From: Cryptomeria japonica
Lineage: Eukaryota; Streptophyta; Pinopsida; Cupressales; Cupressaceae
Reading direction: 5' to 3'
Assembly: GCF_030272615.1 (NCBI RefSeq)
Contig: NC_081405.1
Coordinates: 19,860,547-19,924,546 of the forward strand
Length of the DNA stretch: 64,000 nt
Within the stretch, counting starts at the first letter, position 1. Each line of letters opens with the position of its first letter. This document shows, in pieces, positions 1-11,775 of this stretch. The notes below the pieces were generated by a model. That model worked only from the letters and a program-made list of their open reading frames with translations. It ran no database searches and was not told the origin of the DNA. Both the position numbers and the translations under genes were made by a program.

Positions 1-928
1 TGCTTTATGTCTCCAACAAGCTAACCCCTAAAGTCTTCCAAACCATTAATGGTTCTTACATGACCATTTATGGCTCTTACATAACCATTAATGGTTAACT
101 CAACTCACCCACATGGTTAGAGAGTTTTCCTCTAACTCAACCCTCATTTAACCCATGGGTCTCTTCAAGCATTTATTGCTTTGACCATGGTTATCCCCAC
201 TAACTCTTGCACATGAGTTTACCCATTGGATAGATCCATTATTCATTAGATAATGGCTTTATTCATTCAACTCAAGCCTGACCTTACCTTCTAATCTAAC
301 CTTCATGTCATCTCAAGCATTTAATGCTTCTTCCCTCTCCTCTCAAGCCATCTCATGTTAACATTTGTCATCCTGAGATTGGGTTGAAAGCCTTCACATG
401 GATCATAAATCTTTCAATATTGACCCTTGTTGAGATTACTCAATCTCAACCACCCATTTCTCTATTTTTCCTATAAATAGATCCCATTCCTTCATAATCC
501 ATATCTAGAAATCTTGTATGCATCTAATCTATAGTGAAATTTAAGAGAGCATTTTAGGAGCCATTTAATCTACATTGTTATTTTGGTTAAAACCAATATA
601 GCTTAATTAGGCGCTTTCTCATATTTAGCTTGCATTTGCATAATCTTTTGATCATTTCATTAATCTTGAATCTCCTTAAGACTTCCATAGTAGTGCAAAA
701 AGTTGAGGGCTACACTCATGTGGAACTTGGAGAGGAGAGGAACAAGGGAGGAGCAGCTATGAACATGTTGACAAGCATTTGGAAGGGTCTTGTGTCTTTC
801 TTTTGTTTTTGCATACTTTCTATTAAATGTTTGACATCTTTCTTGATATTCTTGCTTAGGATCATATTTCATTTATGATACTAACATTAACGTTTGATTC
901 TTGAGTCTTGTATTTGTGTTGCCTAACA
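1..928 (+). repeat. E1 5' LTR, 3' part
   Basis: Nearly collinear with 23619-24546. It ends in CTAACA at 928, and an unrelated leader follows. About 510 bp of the LTR start lies before the window. It contains a TATA box at 472-479. An 82-codon ORF at 630-878 is shared with the other LTR only because the two LTRs are copies of one sequence. Confidence 0.92.
472..479 (+). promoter_or_regulatory. TATA box of E1 5' LTR
   Basis: TATAAATA in a local TCCTATAAATAG context, conserved at the same place in the 3' LTR (24090-24097). It should set the start of the genomic RNA about 30 bases downstream. The E2 and E3 LTRs keep the same box in their own orientation. Confidence 0.7.
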
Positions 929-1019
929 TCCTTTTTGTAGAGGATCATTTGGTGAGTCCAGCGTGAATCAAACACGTAACCTTCTGATCATTGATAAAAC
1001 TACTAACTTTTTTATTGTT

Positions 1020-1345
1020 GAAATTGACACACAGGTTGCGCTTTAGCGCTATTGACCACGCTTTAGCACCTTCGAAAGTTGGCATTTTAGCGCTTCTGTT
1101 GGTGAATTAGCATTTTTGGCATTCTTCTAGCGCCTTTGTACTTGTTTTAGCGCTATTGTTTTTAAAAAATGCTATTGTCACTAGTTTAGCGCTTTTGTGC
1201 TCTCAGTTTGACAAAATTTTCATTCTGTTCGACAGATTAAGTTAGCGCTTTTGTCCATTTATAGCGCTTTTGACATTCTTTTAGTGCCTCTGTAATTGTT
1301 TTAGCACATTTGTATAAAGTAGTGCTTCTTTGTTTACACATAGTA
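1020..1345 (+). repeat. TTTAGCGC-type motif array in E1 leader
   Basis: A degenerate motif of the form TTTAGCGCTATTGT or TTTAGCGCTTTTGT recurs about every 20-40 bases, roughly a dozen times. Spacing is irregular, so this is not a simple tandem repeat. The same motif recurs in reverse orientation inside the antisense gene's intron at 22262-22560. Confidence 0.75.
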
Positions 1346-1654
1346 GCGCTATTGTAACCGAGAGTTAAAAAGAAAATAATATGTAAACGAAAAAATCAAA
1401 ATTTTAAGCTTGTAGAAGCCCACCAAAACCTTCATTTCGCTAACAATTTGTTTTTCTTGTGCAGGTTTTTGCTAACTTCTTTGCAGGATTCAAAAAGTTT
1501 AAATTTAGGAATTTTAATTTCTTTTTGGCTTTCTAACTTTGTTTCAAAGTTGGATTAAAAAGAATTCATTTTCCTTTTATAATTAAAAACAACCTCACTT
1601 TTTACGGGTCATAAAATCAATCAAATTTTCAGTTTGGAGCTTAAAACGAACATC

Positions 1655-2012
1655 TTGCAAGTTAAAAAGAACCACAAATTCAAACAAACAAATTTGTTTT
1701 CTTGCAAAGTTAGGACAAATTTTCATTTGGGCTTAAATCAAATAAAACAACTTTCATTTTCTTGCAAAGGCTAAAATTCACAATCAACACTTCATTTTTG
1801 CAAGTTAAAAAGAACAAACAACTTGTCCCTTTTTGTTACAAACTCGATTTTACTTCAAGCAAACGTGCTTCAATTTGGTTGACCAGGATTTTCACTTTCC
1901 TAGTTAGACAACATTTTGCCTTGAAGTTAAAAAGAACACCATGTTTGTTGGAGCAACATCTCCGAGTAGCATTTAAATCGCATTGCAATAAACCAGTTAA
2001 AAAGAACAAGTG
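1655..2012 (+). repeat. Four TTAAAAAGAAC boxes
   Basis: TTAAAAAGAAC occurs near 1660, 1806, 1926 and 1997, usually preceded by AAG or CAG and flanked by CTTGCAAAG-like text. The E3 leader carries about four degenerate forms in the same sense orientation (45690-46080, read on the minus strand). Role unknown; the leader position would suit an RNA-level signal. Confidence 0.55.
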
Positions 2013-2907
2013 TTTGGTCCTACTTCTAATACACACTATCCTCTCCCTTGGCTCTCGTGGTCCTAGGTGCAAGAGAAAAGTGTCAGTAACGCTCAAAATT
2101 TTATATTTTTAAGAGAGGCCTGCCAAGAGACACATCATTCTTGGGAACGACCTCGCATGGTAAATCCTTCAAGATGTTATAGAAATTAGGTGAGAGCGAA
2201 AGCTATAGCCTTGGGTATAGTTGTTCCTACAGTGTAACTTGCTGAAATGACATATGGGCCCCACCACAAGTTACAAGGATCTTAAGTGAGTCACTACAGA
2301 ATGAACTTATGTCCAAAAACATCAAACATTACTAGGCACCTTTTATTATAGAAGCCCACCAGTTCTATTGATTGAGGATATTTGTGAAAAGTTCAGTGCA
2401 AGAGCATAGATGGTTTTTCTCCCAAGATACTCACCATACATATTTCCTTGAGTAGAAATAGGGCTTTTTGAAAGGCTACTTGTAGCTTGATAAAAGTGGT
2501 GACTCCTCCATCATAGGGATCATCTATCTGTTATGCTCTTGCAAGACTTAGTATATCATATCCTTACCTGCCACGGTGGGATTCACAAGGTATGTAGTAC
2601 CAAAGTTGAAGAAATATCAAGAAGTGGGCTGAAAATATCGCAACTGACCATTGACCTTAGCGATAAAGTGTGTTTGATTTGTATTCGTCTTGTATCAAAC
2701 CAGTAACAATTTGAGCCGACTTCAGGCTTTTGGAAAAAACATACAAAACATTTGAAAAGGGTCAATAAAGTTCATGATTGGGTTGATCTAGACCCACACC
2801 TATTGTGCCTTTTGAGGCAAGATAATTGTGCTTGTGTGCTTGCTTTGTTTTCTTGTCAAAGAAATTCAAAACAAATTTAAACCAAGTATTCATCCAACAC
2901 AAATTTT

Positions 2908-3488
2908 ACATCAACATTGACCAACAAAAACAAAACATCAACAAGTGAAACAAAGTATCAATTTGTATGACCATCACTCACATTTTGAGAAAAATGAGTC
3001 TTCATCTAAAGACTACATTGAAAAAGAGAAAATTGAGTTAAAAAACTCTTATCAAAAGAAGGAAGTTTTTCTAAATCAATAGACCAATTTTTCTCACACT
3101 TACATCAACATTGACCAACAAAAAAAAAACATCAACAAGTGAAACAAAGTATCAATTTGTATGACCATCACTCACATTTTGAGAAAAATGAGTCTTCATC
3201 TAAAGACTACATTGAAAAAGAGACCATTGAGTTAAAAAACTCTTATCAAAAGAAGGAAGTTTTTCTAAATCAATAGACAATTTTTTCTCACACTTACATC
3301 AACATTGACCAACAAAAACAAAACATCAACAAGTGAAACAAAGTATCAATTTGTATGACCATCACTCACATTTTGAGAAAAATGAGTCTTCATCTAAAGA
3401 CTACATTAAAAAAAAGACCATTGAGTTAAAAAACTCTTATCAAAAGAAGGAAGTTTTTCTAAATCAATAGACAAATTTTTCTCACACA
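2908..3488 (+). repeat. 194 bp tandem repeat, three copies
   Basis: Units start at 2908, 3102 and 3296, each with ACATCAACATTGACC, an exact 194-base period. Units are almost identical and differ by a few substitutions. The third unit ends at the CTCACAC near 3487. I do not see this repeat in E3. It probably arose by slippage or unequal exchange in the E1 leader. Confidence 0.93.
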
Positions 3489-4162
3489 GAGCCTTCTTGT
3501 GTCATATGCATTTATATCTTCAAGGAAAATCCAACGAATTCGACAAAGTGCCTTTGAAAAATAGAGCATTTACTCAGTATAGAGCCTTGAGTTATCACAA
3601 AAACAAAGGGGAAAGATCAACCCTGCTTTCTTCCCAAAAATCGGTATCACCTACAATGTAGCCCAAGGGGAACCACCAACTCCTGAGAGAGAGGAAGAAG
3701 TAGAAACCCCCTTTGTAACAATTTTTTTTTATTGAGGTCCATATTCTATCCACTTTTACCTTCACAACATCACAAAACCATTCAACTCTCAAAACACAAA
3801 AAGGCCTTGTCCTATGTTCTTTTAAATATTGCTTAAATCTAACCAACAAATCACTTTTAGGGTGTCTCTACATATAGTATCAATCATCCTAAGGGGAATT
3901 TCTATGCAAGTTAAAACTAGTTTATGAGTGCATCCTCTCATTACTAGGTAGCTTGGTTTGTAAGACATCTCAAACCTTGCTATACCTTATCACATCCAAA
4001 TTGTTGACAACACAAGAGCAATTCACAAAGAACTTTGTTAAACATCCAACCTTCATTGTTAGAGATCCATCTTCTTAAAATTTCACAAAACACTTATCTC
4101 TCATCAAAATATTTCATCACCATCTCTCATAAATCACCGAAACCTCAAAAATTTTAAACAAA

Positions 4163-5915
4163 ATGGTTCACACCAGATCAAAAACTAGATAACTAGAGAT
4201 TGAAGAGGAGGAAGAAAACCTCAATGATTTCCATGAAGCCATTGAAGGAGGCACAAAGGATGAAGATCCTAGCACTCCAACTCCCGAAGCTATATAAAGA
4301 GCACAACACAATCCCAAGTTAAATAGACTTTTTGACTAAATCCTTAGAAACAACACATATGCTCATTTCTTGAGACTTTCTCAAGAGGGTGATAAACTAC
4401 CCTCTGATTTTAATACCGCATAGATACAACAGACATCAGAACAAGATAATCCATAACGATGGTGGAAGATGTAGAGATTACTTCCGATATGACCTTAATC
4501 ATCAAGGGAATCCCTTGCCTCCTCCTCCTACGGAAATAGTCATGTTGAGACAACAAGTCGAGAATCTCGCTCAACAACTCAATAATGGTGTGAAGACTAC
4601 CCAGTTTTCACTTAATGATATTTATCCCTACCCTTTTGATAGGAACATGCATATGCCACCTTTTCCGCAAGGGTTTGAAACACCTAAGTTTGAAAAGTAT
4701 AGGGGTAAAGGAGACCCTAGAGATCATGTTCGATAATTTCACTCAACTTGTTTAGAGGTGGCCTATGAGGACACCTATGTAATGCACCTCTTTCCTAAGA
4801 GTTTGGGAGGCACAACCACACAATGGTTTTCTTGATTACCAGATGGAATTAGAACATTTGAAGAACTAGTCCAAAAGTTCATCGCTCATTATTCACATAA
4901 CATAGAACGAGATGTTACCATGGCAGATCTATGCAACACCAAACAAAAACCAGGGGAGTTGTTTTTCAGCTTTCCTACAATGGTGGAGGCAACTATCTAG
5001 CATACATTCTCTTCATTTTCCTGAACAAGAACTAGTGGAAATATTCATTTCCAACTTGAATGACGAGATGGAATTCCATTTAGACATGAAGGGTGCTAAA
5101 TCTTTTGAAGAGACGATCACTCAGGGATTAAAATGTGAACGAGCCCTTATCAAAAAGGGACTTATCAAAATCTACAATGAACCAAAAGATGGCCCACGCC
5201 CACATTTTAATAGTGATAAACCCAATTTTTGGAACAAGAATAAGAACGTTGTAAACGATGGGGTAGTGGATGCATGAACAACAAAAATTGCACAACCTAT
5301 GGTCAGATTCACGGGACAAAATCCCCCTCCTAAAAACAACACCATCACTCATTAACAAAATCAAGGTTGCAATACGCCACAAGAGGAACCAAGACAACGA
5401 CAACAGAACTATAAACCAAAATGCACATACAACCCCTTAGGGGAACCCATTGAAACAATATTGCATCAATTGGTCTCTTCCAATGTTGTGACCTTATCGA
5501 AAATATCTAACTATGATTCTCAGGTCAAACCTCCATGGTGGAGAGATAATGAGCATTGTGAATTCCACCACGGAAAAGGGCATAAGACGAGTAATTGCCA
5601 TCGACTGAAAGATCTTGTTCAAAATATTATTGATAGAGGAGAAATTGAAATAGAAGGACACAACCCTAAAACATCAAATGACAATCATCTAATGTTCAAG
5701 AATCCACTTCCACCACATGATCAAAGGGGTCCTTCCACCTCAGGGCGAAACACAAATACTACAACTAATTATACACAAGCTGCCTATAATTATACTATGA
5801 ATCACCTCTATGATGCTAATGAACAAGTTGCAACCCTCACCATCAAAGATCCAAATCTTGCATGCAATGTTGTTATGCATCGTAGCAAAATTACCATTCG
5901 AGTGGTACCAAAATG
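4163..5915 (+). pseudogene. E1 gag (broken)
   Basis: Gag forms the particle that packages element RNA. I start it at the ATG at 4163 (MVHTRSKT), which matches the E3 gag start (MPVVTRSQ). An acidic stretch follows, then a gag-core region at about 4650-5150 with the usual KFEKYRGKGDPRDH and DLYPY-like blocks. A zinc knuckle of the form C-x2-H-x4-H-x4-C sits at 5557-5598, the CHHC variant seen in Tat-type gag. At least two frameshifts and several stops (for example TAA soon after the start) break the frame. It is followed directly by the protease region. The identification is sound at domain level; exact ends are approximate. Confidence 0.8.
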
Positions 5916-7130
5916 AACAACACTCCTGCCCAAGCAATATAATCTTGTGAAACAATTGGAAAAAACACCTGCACTCATATCCATATTAGAGCTTTTGTGC
6001 TTATCCCCTTCACATAAAACAATTTTGGATCAAGCTCTCCAAGAAGCGTCAGTCCCCACCAACCTTAACATAGATCAATTTCAAGCCATGGTTGGCAGTC
6101 TCATGGCATTGTCATGCCTCACTTTTTTTGAAAGTGGTAACGCTTCATTCCAACAACCACATAACGCATCCCTTCACATTGAAGGATTTGTAAACCAACA
6201 CAAAATCAAGCGAGTCTTGATTGATAATGGAGTCGGCTTGAATACATGCACCTTGCAGTTGGTCGAAACATTGGTGTATGCGGTAGAATCAGTGGATCCT
6301 AGCAAAAAGATAACCATTAAGGCCTATGATGATGCAAAGCGTTCTTCCAAAGGAGCTGTTGTATTACCTATCAGAGTGGGCCCAGTGGTAAAGCACATCA
6401 TTTGCCAAGTTCTGGACCTTTCTCTGCTATATAATCTATTGTTAGGAAGACCTTGGATACATGCCATGCAATTCATTCTATCCACCTATCATCAGTGTAT
6501 CAAGTTTCACCGTAATGGTGTATAAATCACAATCCTTGGCGATGCAAATCCATTTGCATATTGTAACAATATTAACCATCAATCAAAGATCATTGTACCT
6601 AACAATTGAGAATCTATCCCTTCCACATCCTATGTTAGTCTAGCCTCTCTTTCTGGTTCAATCACCCCTATAGCAAAGAAAGAGAAGTTGAAAATGAAAA
6701 TGGCTGAGGAAGGTCTTGGGGAATATAATATAAGCCAACTCTTTTGTGTTGGACAATTACCCACTTCCCCTAGAACTTATGGCAAGCCTCAAAAGTTTCT
6801 TCAACAACCACTGACCAAACCAACATGCACTTTGGCATAGTTCATCCCTGGTAAAAGTTAGAAAGAGGAAACCAGAGATGAGGACCTAGCAGAATGGATC
6901 TGCAAAGACCCTATCAACACAAAAATCCCAAAAGCTACGCTTCCTACTGATAAATATGGCAAAGGTCTCACTATAATATAAATAATGGGCTATGATGGCC
7001 AAAGTTCTTTGGGACATTGCAAACAAGGACACCACGAGCCCTTGCAGCCTGAGTTGAAACCCAAAGATAAAACTCGATTAGGTTTTCAAAAGGAATCTCT
7101 TCCTAAGCTCAGATTTAAAGGTAAACCCAG
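5916..7130 (+). pseudogene. E1 pol: aspartic protease and G-patch
   Basis: The protease that cuts the polyprotein is seen at about 6170-6470. Its active site reads RVLIDNG, so the catalytic Asp is present, followed by ITIKAYDD and the closing LLLGRPWIH. About 500 bases on, a G-patch-like segment (about 6957-7110) reads GKGL, then MGYDGQSSLG, then LGFQK. The equivalent E3 segment is better preserved. G-patches are known glycine-rich nucleic-acid-binding modules and occur after the protease in some retroviruses. The G-patch has an in-frame TAA and a Gly lost near its end. The protease lies in one open stretch of 192 codons; the join to the G-patch has stops. Confidence 0.75.
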
Positions 7131-7149
7131 CAACCCATGTATCAAACAA

Positions 7150-7570
7150 TTACTCCAAGGAGGCCATCCTTGATTATATCTGTGACACCAACAACACCAT
7201 CCACACCAACAAAATTGATCATCAAATCTACAAAACCAACAACACCATCCGCACCAACAAAACTGATCATCAAATTTGCAACATCAATCACACCAGCAAT
7301 ACCAACAGTACCAATAATCCCATTAGCAACATTTAGATCACTGATAATTCCATCAGTAATAGTAGTAATACCAACTGTACCAACAACACCAATAATCCCA
7401 TCAGCAACATCTACAACACTAATAATACCATCAGTAACAACAGAAACATCACCAACACCGATACTCCCAGTACTTGTACCAATCACACCTACAAAACTAA
7501 GAATAGCAATAGTGGCACCAACAACATCAACAACACCAATAATCCCGCCAGCAACACCAGTAATCCCACC
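7150..7570 (+). repeat. Low-complexity ACCAACAACACC repeat within E1 pol spacer
   Basis: About 420 bases of degenerate triplet-type sequence (AAC, ACC, ATC, with AATCCCATCAGCAAC blocks). In the pol frame it reads as a Thr, Pro and Ile rich stretch. E3 has a charged Lys/Glu/Gln-rich linker at this place, so the stretch looks like an expansion specific to E1. The long minus-strand frame opposite is a by-product of the repeat. Confidence 0.8.
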
Positions 7571-9240
7571 TATAAAAGTGCACAAACCCGTGACCAATAC
7601 ACTCTTCAGTACACAAGACATCCCAACATGGTACAGTAACTGGATGTTAGAGAGTGATTGAGAGACCGACTCACATGAGTGGGAATTTGATTAAGTGAAT
7701 CTAAATACTTCAGAGGAGGAAGACACATCACCTCCCCCACCTCGTAAAGATATCCTAGTTTATGGGGAGGCATGGATTAAAACCTTTTGGGTTTGTGAGC
7801 AATAAGAACCTTCCACATGCCCTACATCAAATCCGACACCAGAACCTGACAAGGAGAGTACCATTGATGAACTTCACTCATCAATATTAACCCTAACTGA
7901 TGCCTCCTCTGAACTCAACCTAATCGATGAGGTCATTCCTATCATCCACCCCAAACTCATTGACTGGAACTAGCCAAATCCACCATATCTTGATCACTTC
8001 CAAAACGATGAGGCGCTCATAGACTTTTTAGAAATATTGGATCACATACCAAGCAGGGATCATGGAGCTAGATTTACCATCAAACTTAATAGTGCAACGT
8101 ACTTTGGGGCAGATGCCAAACCTTTTAGCTGCAAAAATATCACAATAAAACATGGATCTTCTAGTGAAAACCACACAGTGGCACTTGTTGATCCCAAAAA
8201 AGTAAAAATAAAAAGCATATCCAAAGGTGAAAACCTCTCTAAGGCGCCTGCAGATGAAAGGTTTGACATCCTCCCCTTTAATACAAATTAGGAGAGATCG
8301 ACGATCCTAATCGAAGAAACAAAAGAATTCAATGTGGGGACCCCTGAGACTCCTCACCAAATACATTTGGCATCTCTACTAATTCTAGAGGAATAACCAA
8401 AATTTGTGGAATTCTTCCAGAAGCGTCAAATAAATTTCGCATGGTCTTATGCAAAGATGCCTGGCTTAGATCCTAATTTGGTCATGCATCACCTAACCAT
8501 GGCAGAAGGAGCTAAACTTGTTAAACAAAAGCTCAGGAAGATGCACCCATAGATTTTTGTGCTTGTCAAGGCATAACTCAAAAATCTCTTAGATGTTGGT
8601 TTCATCCAACCAATCGATTATGCAGATTGGATCTCCAACATTGTACCTGTCGGCAAGCCTAAAGGGGACATCCGTATGTGTACAGACTTCAGAGATTTGA
8701 ACAAGGCATTCCCTAAGGATGACTTCCCCTTACCAAACATCGACATGATCGTCGATCTCACAACAGGTCATGCAATGCTTTCTCTTATGGATGGCTTATC
8801 AGGGTACAACGAGATCAAGATTGCTCCAGAGGATCAACATAAAACTGCTTTCACATGCCCATGGGGAACCTGCAGTTGGAATGTGATGCCATTTGGTCTA
8901 AAAAATGTAGGGGCAACCTATCAAAGAGCTATGAATACCATCTTTCATGACCTGATTCACACTATAATAGAAGATTTTGTCGATGATTTACTAGCTAAAT
9001 CATTAACAAGAGAAGGTCATCTAGAAATACTGGGTCAAATCTTTGAAAGATTAGAGAAATATCATGTTCGTCTTAATCCAAAGAAATGTGTCTTTGGAGT
9101 AACCTCAGGAAGCTCCTAGGATACATTGTCTCAAGAAAAGGCATTGAAGTAGATCCGAAAAAAGTCAAAGAAATCATGGACATGCCACCTCCCAAGAACA
9201 TCAGTCAGTTAAGGACACTACAAGGGCTACTGCAATCAAT
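7571..9240 (+). pseudogene. E1 pol: linker and reverse transcriptase
   Basis: A poorly conserved linker (to about 8290) leads into RT. RT copies element RNA into DNA. Visible RT blocks are TDFRDLNKAFPKDD, LMDGLSGYNEIKI with the first catalytic Asp, MPFGLKNVGATYQRAM, and FVDDLLAKS at about 8960-9000 with the two catalytic Asp residues. The thumb end (GIEVDPKKVKEIMDMPPPKN) is read in another frame after 9119, so there is a frameshift near 9110. In-frame stops occur near 8395, 8550 and 8569. The linker, 8037-8290 and the RT core share one frame. The E3 RT at 38760-39796 is closely related. Confidence 0.88.
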
Positions 9241-9705
9241 TGAGAGATTCAATGTGTAATTAGCTGATAAGTGTCATCCCTTCACGCATCTGTTACACAA
9301 GAATATCCACTTTCAATAGGATACAAAGTGCCAGCAAGCATTCCAAATGCTTAAAGATTACCTAATGCATACACCCTTGCTGATCCCACCAGATCCAAGT
9401 TGACCTCTATTGCTATATATTTCAGCTAATAATACGACATTAGGAGTACTGCTGGCACAACACAATGCAGAAGGAAAAGAATGTGTTGTATACTATATCT
9501 CTCACACATTGGTAGGCTATGAACTCAATTACACACCTATTGAGCGAGCTTGCCTAGAAGTTATCTTGACAGCCACCAAATTGAGGCACTACATGTTGAC
9601 ACACAAGGTACAAATCATTGCTAAAATTGATCCACTCAAATACCTACTCAGCAAGGAAGCATTAATAGGCCGCTTGGCCAAATGGGTTAATGATTCTGAG
9701 TGAAT
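9241..9705 (+). pseudogene. E1 pol: RT-linked RNase H
   Basis: The first RNase H, which removes template RNA during reverse transcription. The block LYISANNTTLGVLLAQ leads it, where the canonical catalytic Asp of the YxD motif is replaced (ISAN). YYISHTLVGYELNYTPIERACL with the catalytic Glu follows, then YMLTHKVQIIAKIDPLKYLL. The frame ends at about 9703 and the connecting text to the second RNase H is shifted. The homologous E3 segment is at 38400-38700. Confidence 0.85.
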
Positions 9706-10260
9706 TTGACATCGAGTATGTGGACCACAAGGGTATCAAGGGGAAATTTATTGTAGATTAGTTGGTCGATGCACCCCTCACAGGTGACCATCCTCTTATT
9801 TCCAACTTTCTAGATGAAGAGGTCGTCATGATCACAACAACACAATGGTGGAAGCTATATTTTGATGGTTTATATACTAGACATGGCTTGGGGGCCGGTA
9901 TTATTTTTATTACACCTCAAGGTGCCAACATCCCGAAGTCATATAGGCTCACTTTTCCATGTACCAATAATATAGAAGAATGTGAGGCCTTGATCACAGG
10001 ACTCAGATTGTCTATACAATGGCATCTCAAAGAGCTACAGGTATATGAAGATTCACAGCTAGTGATCAAAAAAGTCACCGATGAGTATCAAACTAAGGAT
10101 GATAAGCTTATGTCATATAATAGGATGGTGGATAGTTACAAAGAATCATTTACAACTATCACCTTTGAGCAAGTACCTTGAGATCATAATCGAGTTTTCA
10201 ACACAATGGCTACAATTGCCTCTCCTGGATCTTCCGCAAAATTCCACACGCTATGAGTTC
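9706..10260 (+). pseudogene. E1 pol: second, archaeal-type RNase H
   Basis: A second RNase H follows the first, the feature that places the element in the Tat lineage. It reads WWKLYFDGLYTRHGLGAGI (first Asp), ECEALITGLRL (Glu), VYEDSQLVIKKV (second Asp), and LMSYNRMVDSY. The last motif (HNRVFNTMATIAS) is read in another frame after 10181 and its Asp is changed, where E3 has DNRAADAMATIAS. Known families of this type are thought to have been gained from plant or archaeal RNase H I and to act beside the degenerate first RNase H. Confidence 0.87.
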
Positions 10261-11599
10261 TTGGTAGAACAACTTTGGATCCCTTCTTATGATATCCTTG
10301 AAACTAAAATGATATGCTGCCTAGTCGGTTCTGAATCCCCATGGTACAGTGAGTTCTTCACTTACCTCCGCGATCACACACTTCCTCCCAATCAATCCAA
10401 TAACCAACGTAAAACCTTCATCCCCCAAACCGCTCGATACACCATCATTGCCGAAACCCTATACTGGCAAAGTCTTGATGGTACTCTCCGTCCATGTCTG
10501 GAACAAGATGAGATAACAAAGGCCTTGGAAGAGGTACATGAAGGCATTTGTGGGGCTCACTCAAGTGGCCCTTCTTTAGCAAATAAAATCATGGGCGTTG
10601 GATACTATTGGTCATCCACGGAAAAAGACTCCTACTATTTGTTAGAAAATGCAAGAAGTGCCAAGTTCACGGAGACCTGATACATGCACCAGCATAGGAA
10701 TTGCAACCAATCACAACACCATGGCCCTTTTGTCAATGGGGACTTGACCTTGTGGGTAAAATTCATCCATCTTCATCCAACGACCATAAATTTATCATTA
10801 CCGCCACGAAATACTTCACAAAGTGGATCAAAGCCGTTCCACTTACCCAAGTCACCGACAAGCAGATCACCTCATTTATCCTTAATTATATCATTTGTCG
10901 GTATGGTGTACCCATGTCCATCATCACAGATAACAAACTTCCTTTCAAAAATCAAGATGTCTGTGAGCTCTATGAGAAGTTTCACATACAACACCATTTT
11001 TTCACCCCTATTACCCACAAGGCAATGGTCAGGCCGAAGCATCAAACAAGAACATATTGAGGATCCTCAAGAAGACGGTGAATGGTGCTGGTCGTGATTG
11101 ACATGTTCAATTAAATCCAGTACTATGGGCATATCAAACTAGCATTCGAACCCCTACAAGCGCAACTCCCTACTCACTAGTCTATGGAGATGAAGCCATC
11201 CTTCCTATTGAGATTGAGATACCATCTCTACGGGTTTCCTTGCATAATCTGATAGATGATGAAGCATACTGAGTCTCACGTCTTCAAGACTTGAAACTAC
11301 TTGATGAAAGGCGACAAGCTGCATACAACCACCTCAAAGCCTATCAGCAGTGAATGAGAAAAAACTATATTCATCAGGTTAAACCTCGTACATTTGAGGT
11401 AGGTGATCTTGTTCTCAAAGATAATCCTTGTAACCAACCAGACATAGAACATCAAGGAAAGTTTGAATCAAATTGGCTAGATTTGTATGTTGTTACTGTT
11501 GTATTTGGGTCTGGAGCATATCAGTTGGTAACTTTAGAAGGAGAACCTCTAGCAGATCTGATCAATAACATGCACCTCAAATGGTTTCATACATAAGCC
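10261..11599 (+). pseudogene. E1 pol: integrase
   Basis: Integrase joins the DNA copy to the host chromosome. The HHCC zinc domain is at about 10530-10665 (EVHEGICGAHSS, then KCKKCQVHGD in the next frame, so a frameshift lies near 10635). The core has WGLDLVGKIHPSSSN (Asp), ITDNKLPFKNQDV (Asp, with Gly of DNG lost) and GQAEASNKN with Glu, read after another shift near 11030. The C-terminal part reads YIHQVKPRTFEVGDLVLK and ends HLKWFHT followed by TAA at 11597. Several stops are present. Confidence 0.87.
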
Positions 11600-11775
11600 G
11601 TGTAGAGCATCAGGCTCTTTGATATATATATAAGAAAAACACCAAAAACATTTAGAAAAATGTCCTAAAGAAAATACAAAAAAAACAAAATAGTCAAGAA
11701 AAATAATGCATCCAAATAGTGAGGAACCACTACATTGGCACTTTGGGAAAGTGCGATGGTGAAAACCTGGAAAAT
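11600..11775 (+). other. A-rich stretch after E1 pol
   Basis: Non-coding, with runs such as AAAAACACCAAAAAC. E2 and E3 have equivalent A-rich text after pol (seen as T-rich on the plus strand at 56370-56520 and 36310-36385). It ends in GGTGAAAACCTGG, also conserved in E3, where C1 has inserted. Confidence 0.6.
11771..11775. repeat. Target-site duplication of C1 (left, AAAAT)
   Basis: AAAAT here and at 17794-17798 flank C1 exactly outside its TG...CA termini, which fixes both ends of the insertion. Confidence 0.9.

Larger units (their letters stand above)
929..4162 (+). other. E1 untranslated leader
   Basis: About 3.2 kb between the LTR and the first gag-like ATG, with no convincing coding sequence. 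A weak primer-binding candidate starts TGGTGAGTCC at 950. The region holds the TTTAGCGC motif array (about 1020-1345), four TTAAAAAGAAC boxes (1660-2010) and a three-copy 194 bp tandem repeat (2908-3488). A leader of similar length, with the same motif array and boxes, occurs in E3. Confidence 0.7.

Noticed and set aside
630-878. 82-codon ORF present in both E1 LTRs (also 24248-24496)
   Set aside because: Identity reflects common descent of the LTRs; no family resemblance, and it is absent from E2 and E3 LTRs.
2908-3488. Regular repeats that might suggest a CRISPR array
   Set aside because: Units are 194 bp, adjacent and lack spacers; this is a plain tandem repeat in a eukaryotic transposon.
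7142-7621. Minus-strand Gly/Val/Ile ORF of 159 codons
   Set aside because: Shadow of a low-complexity ACCAACAACACC repeat; it has no motif and no counterpart in E3.
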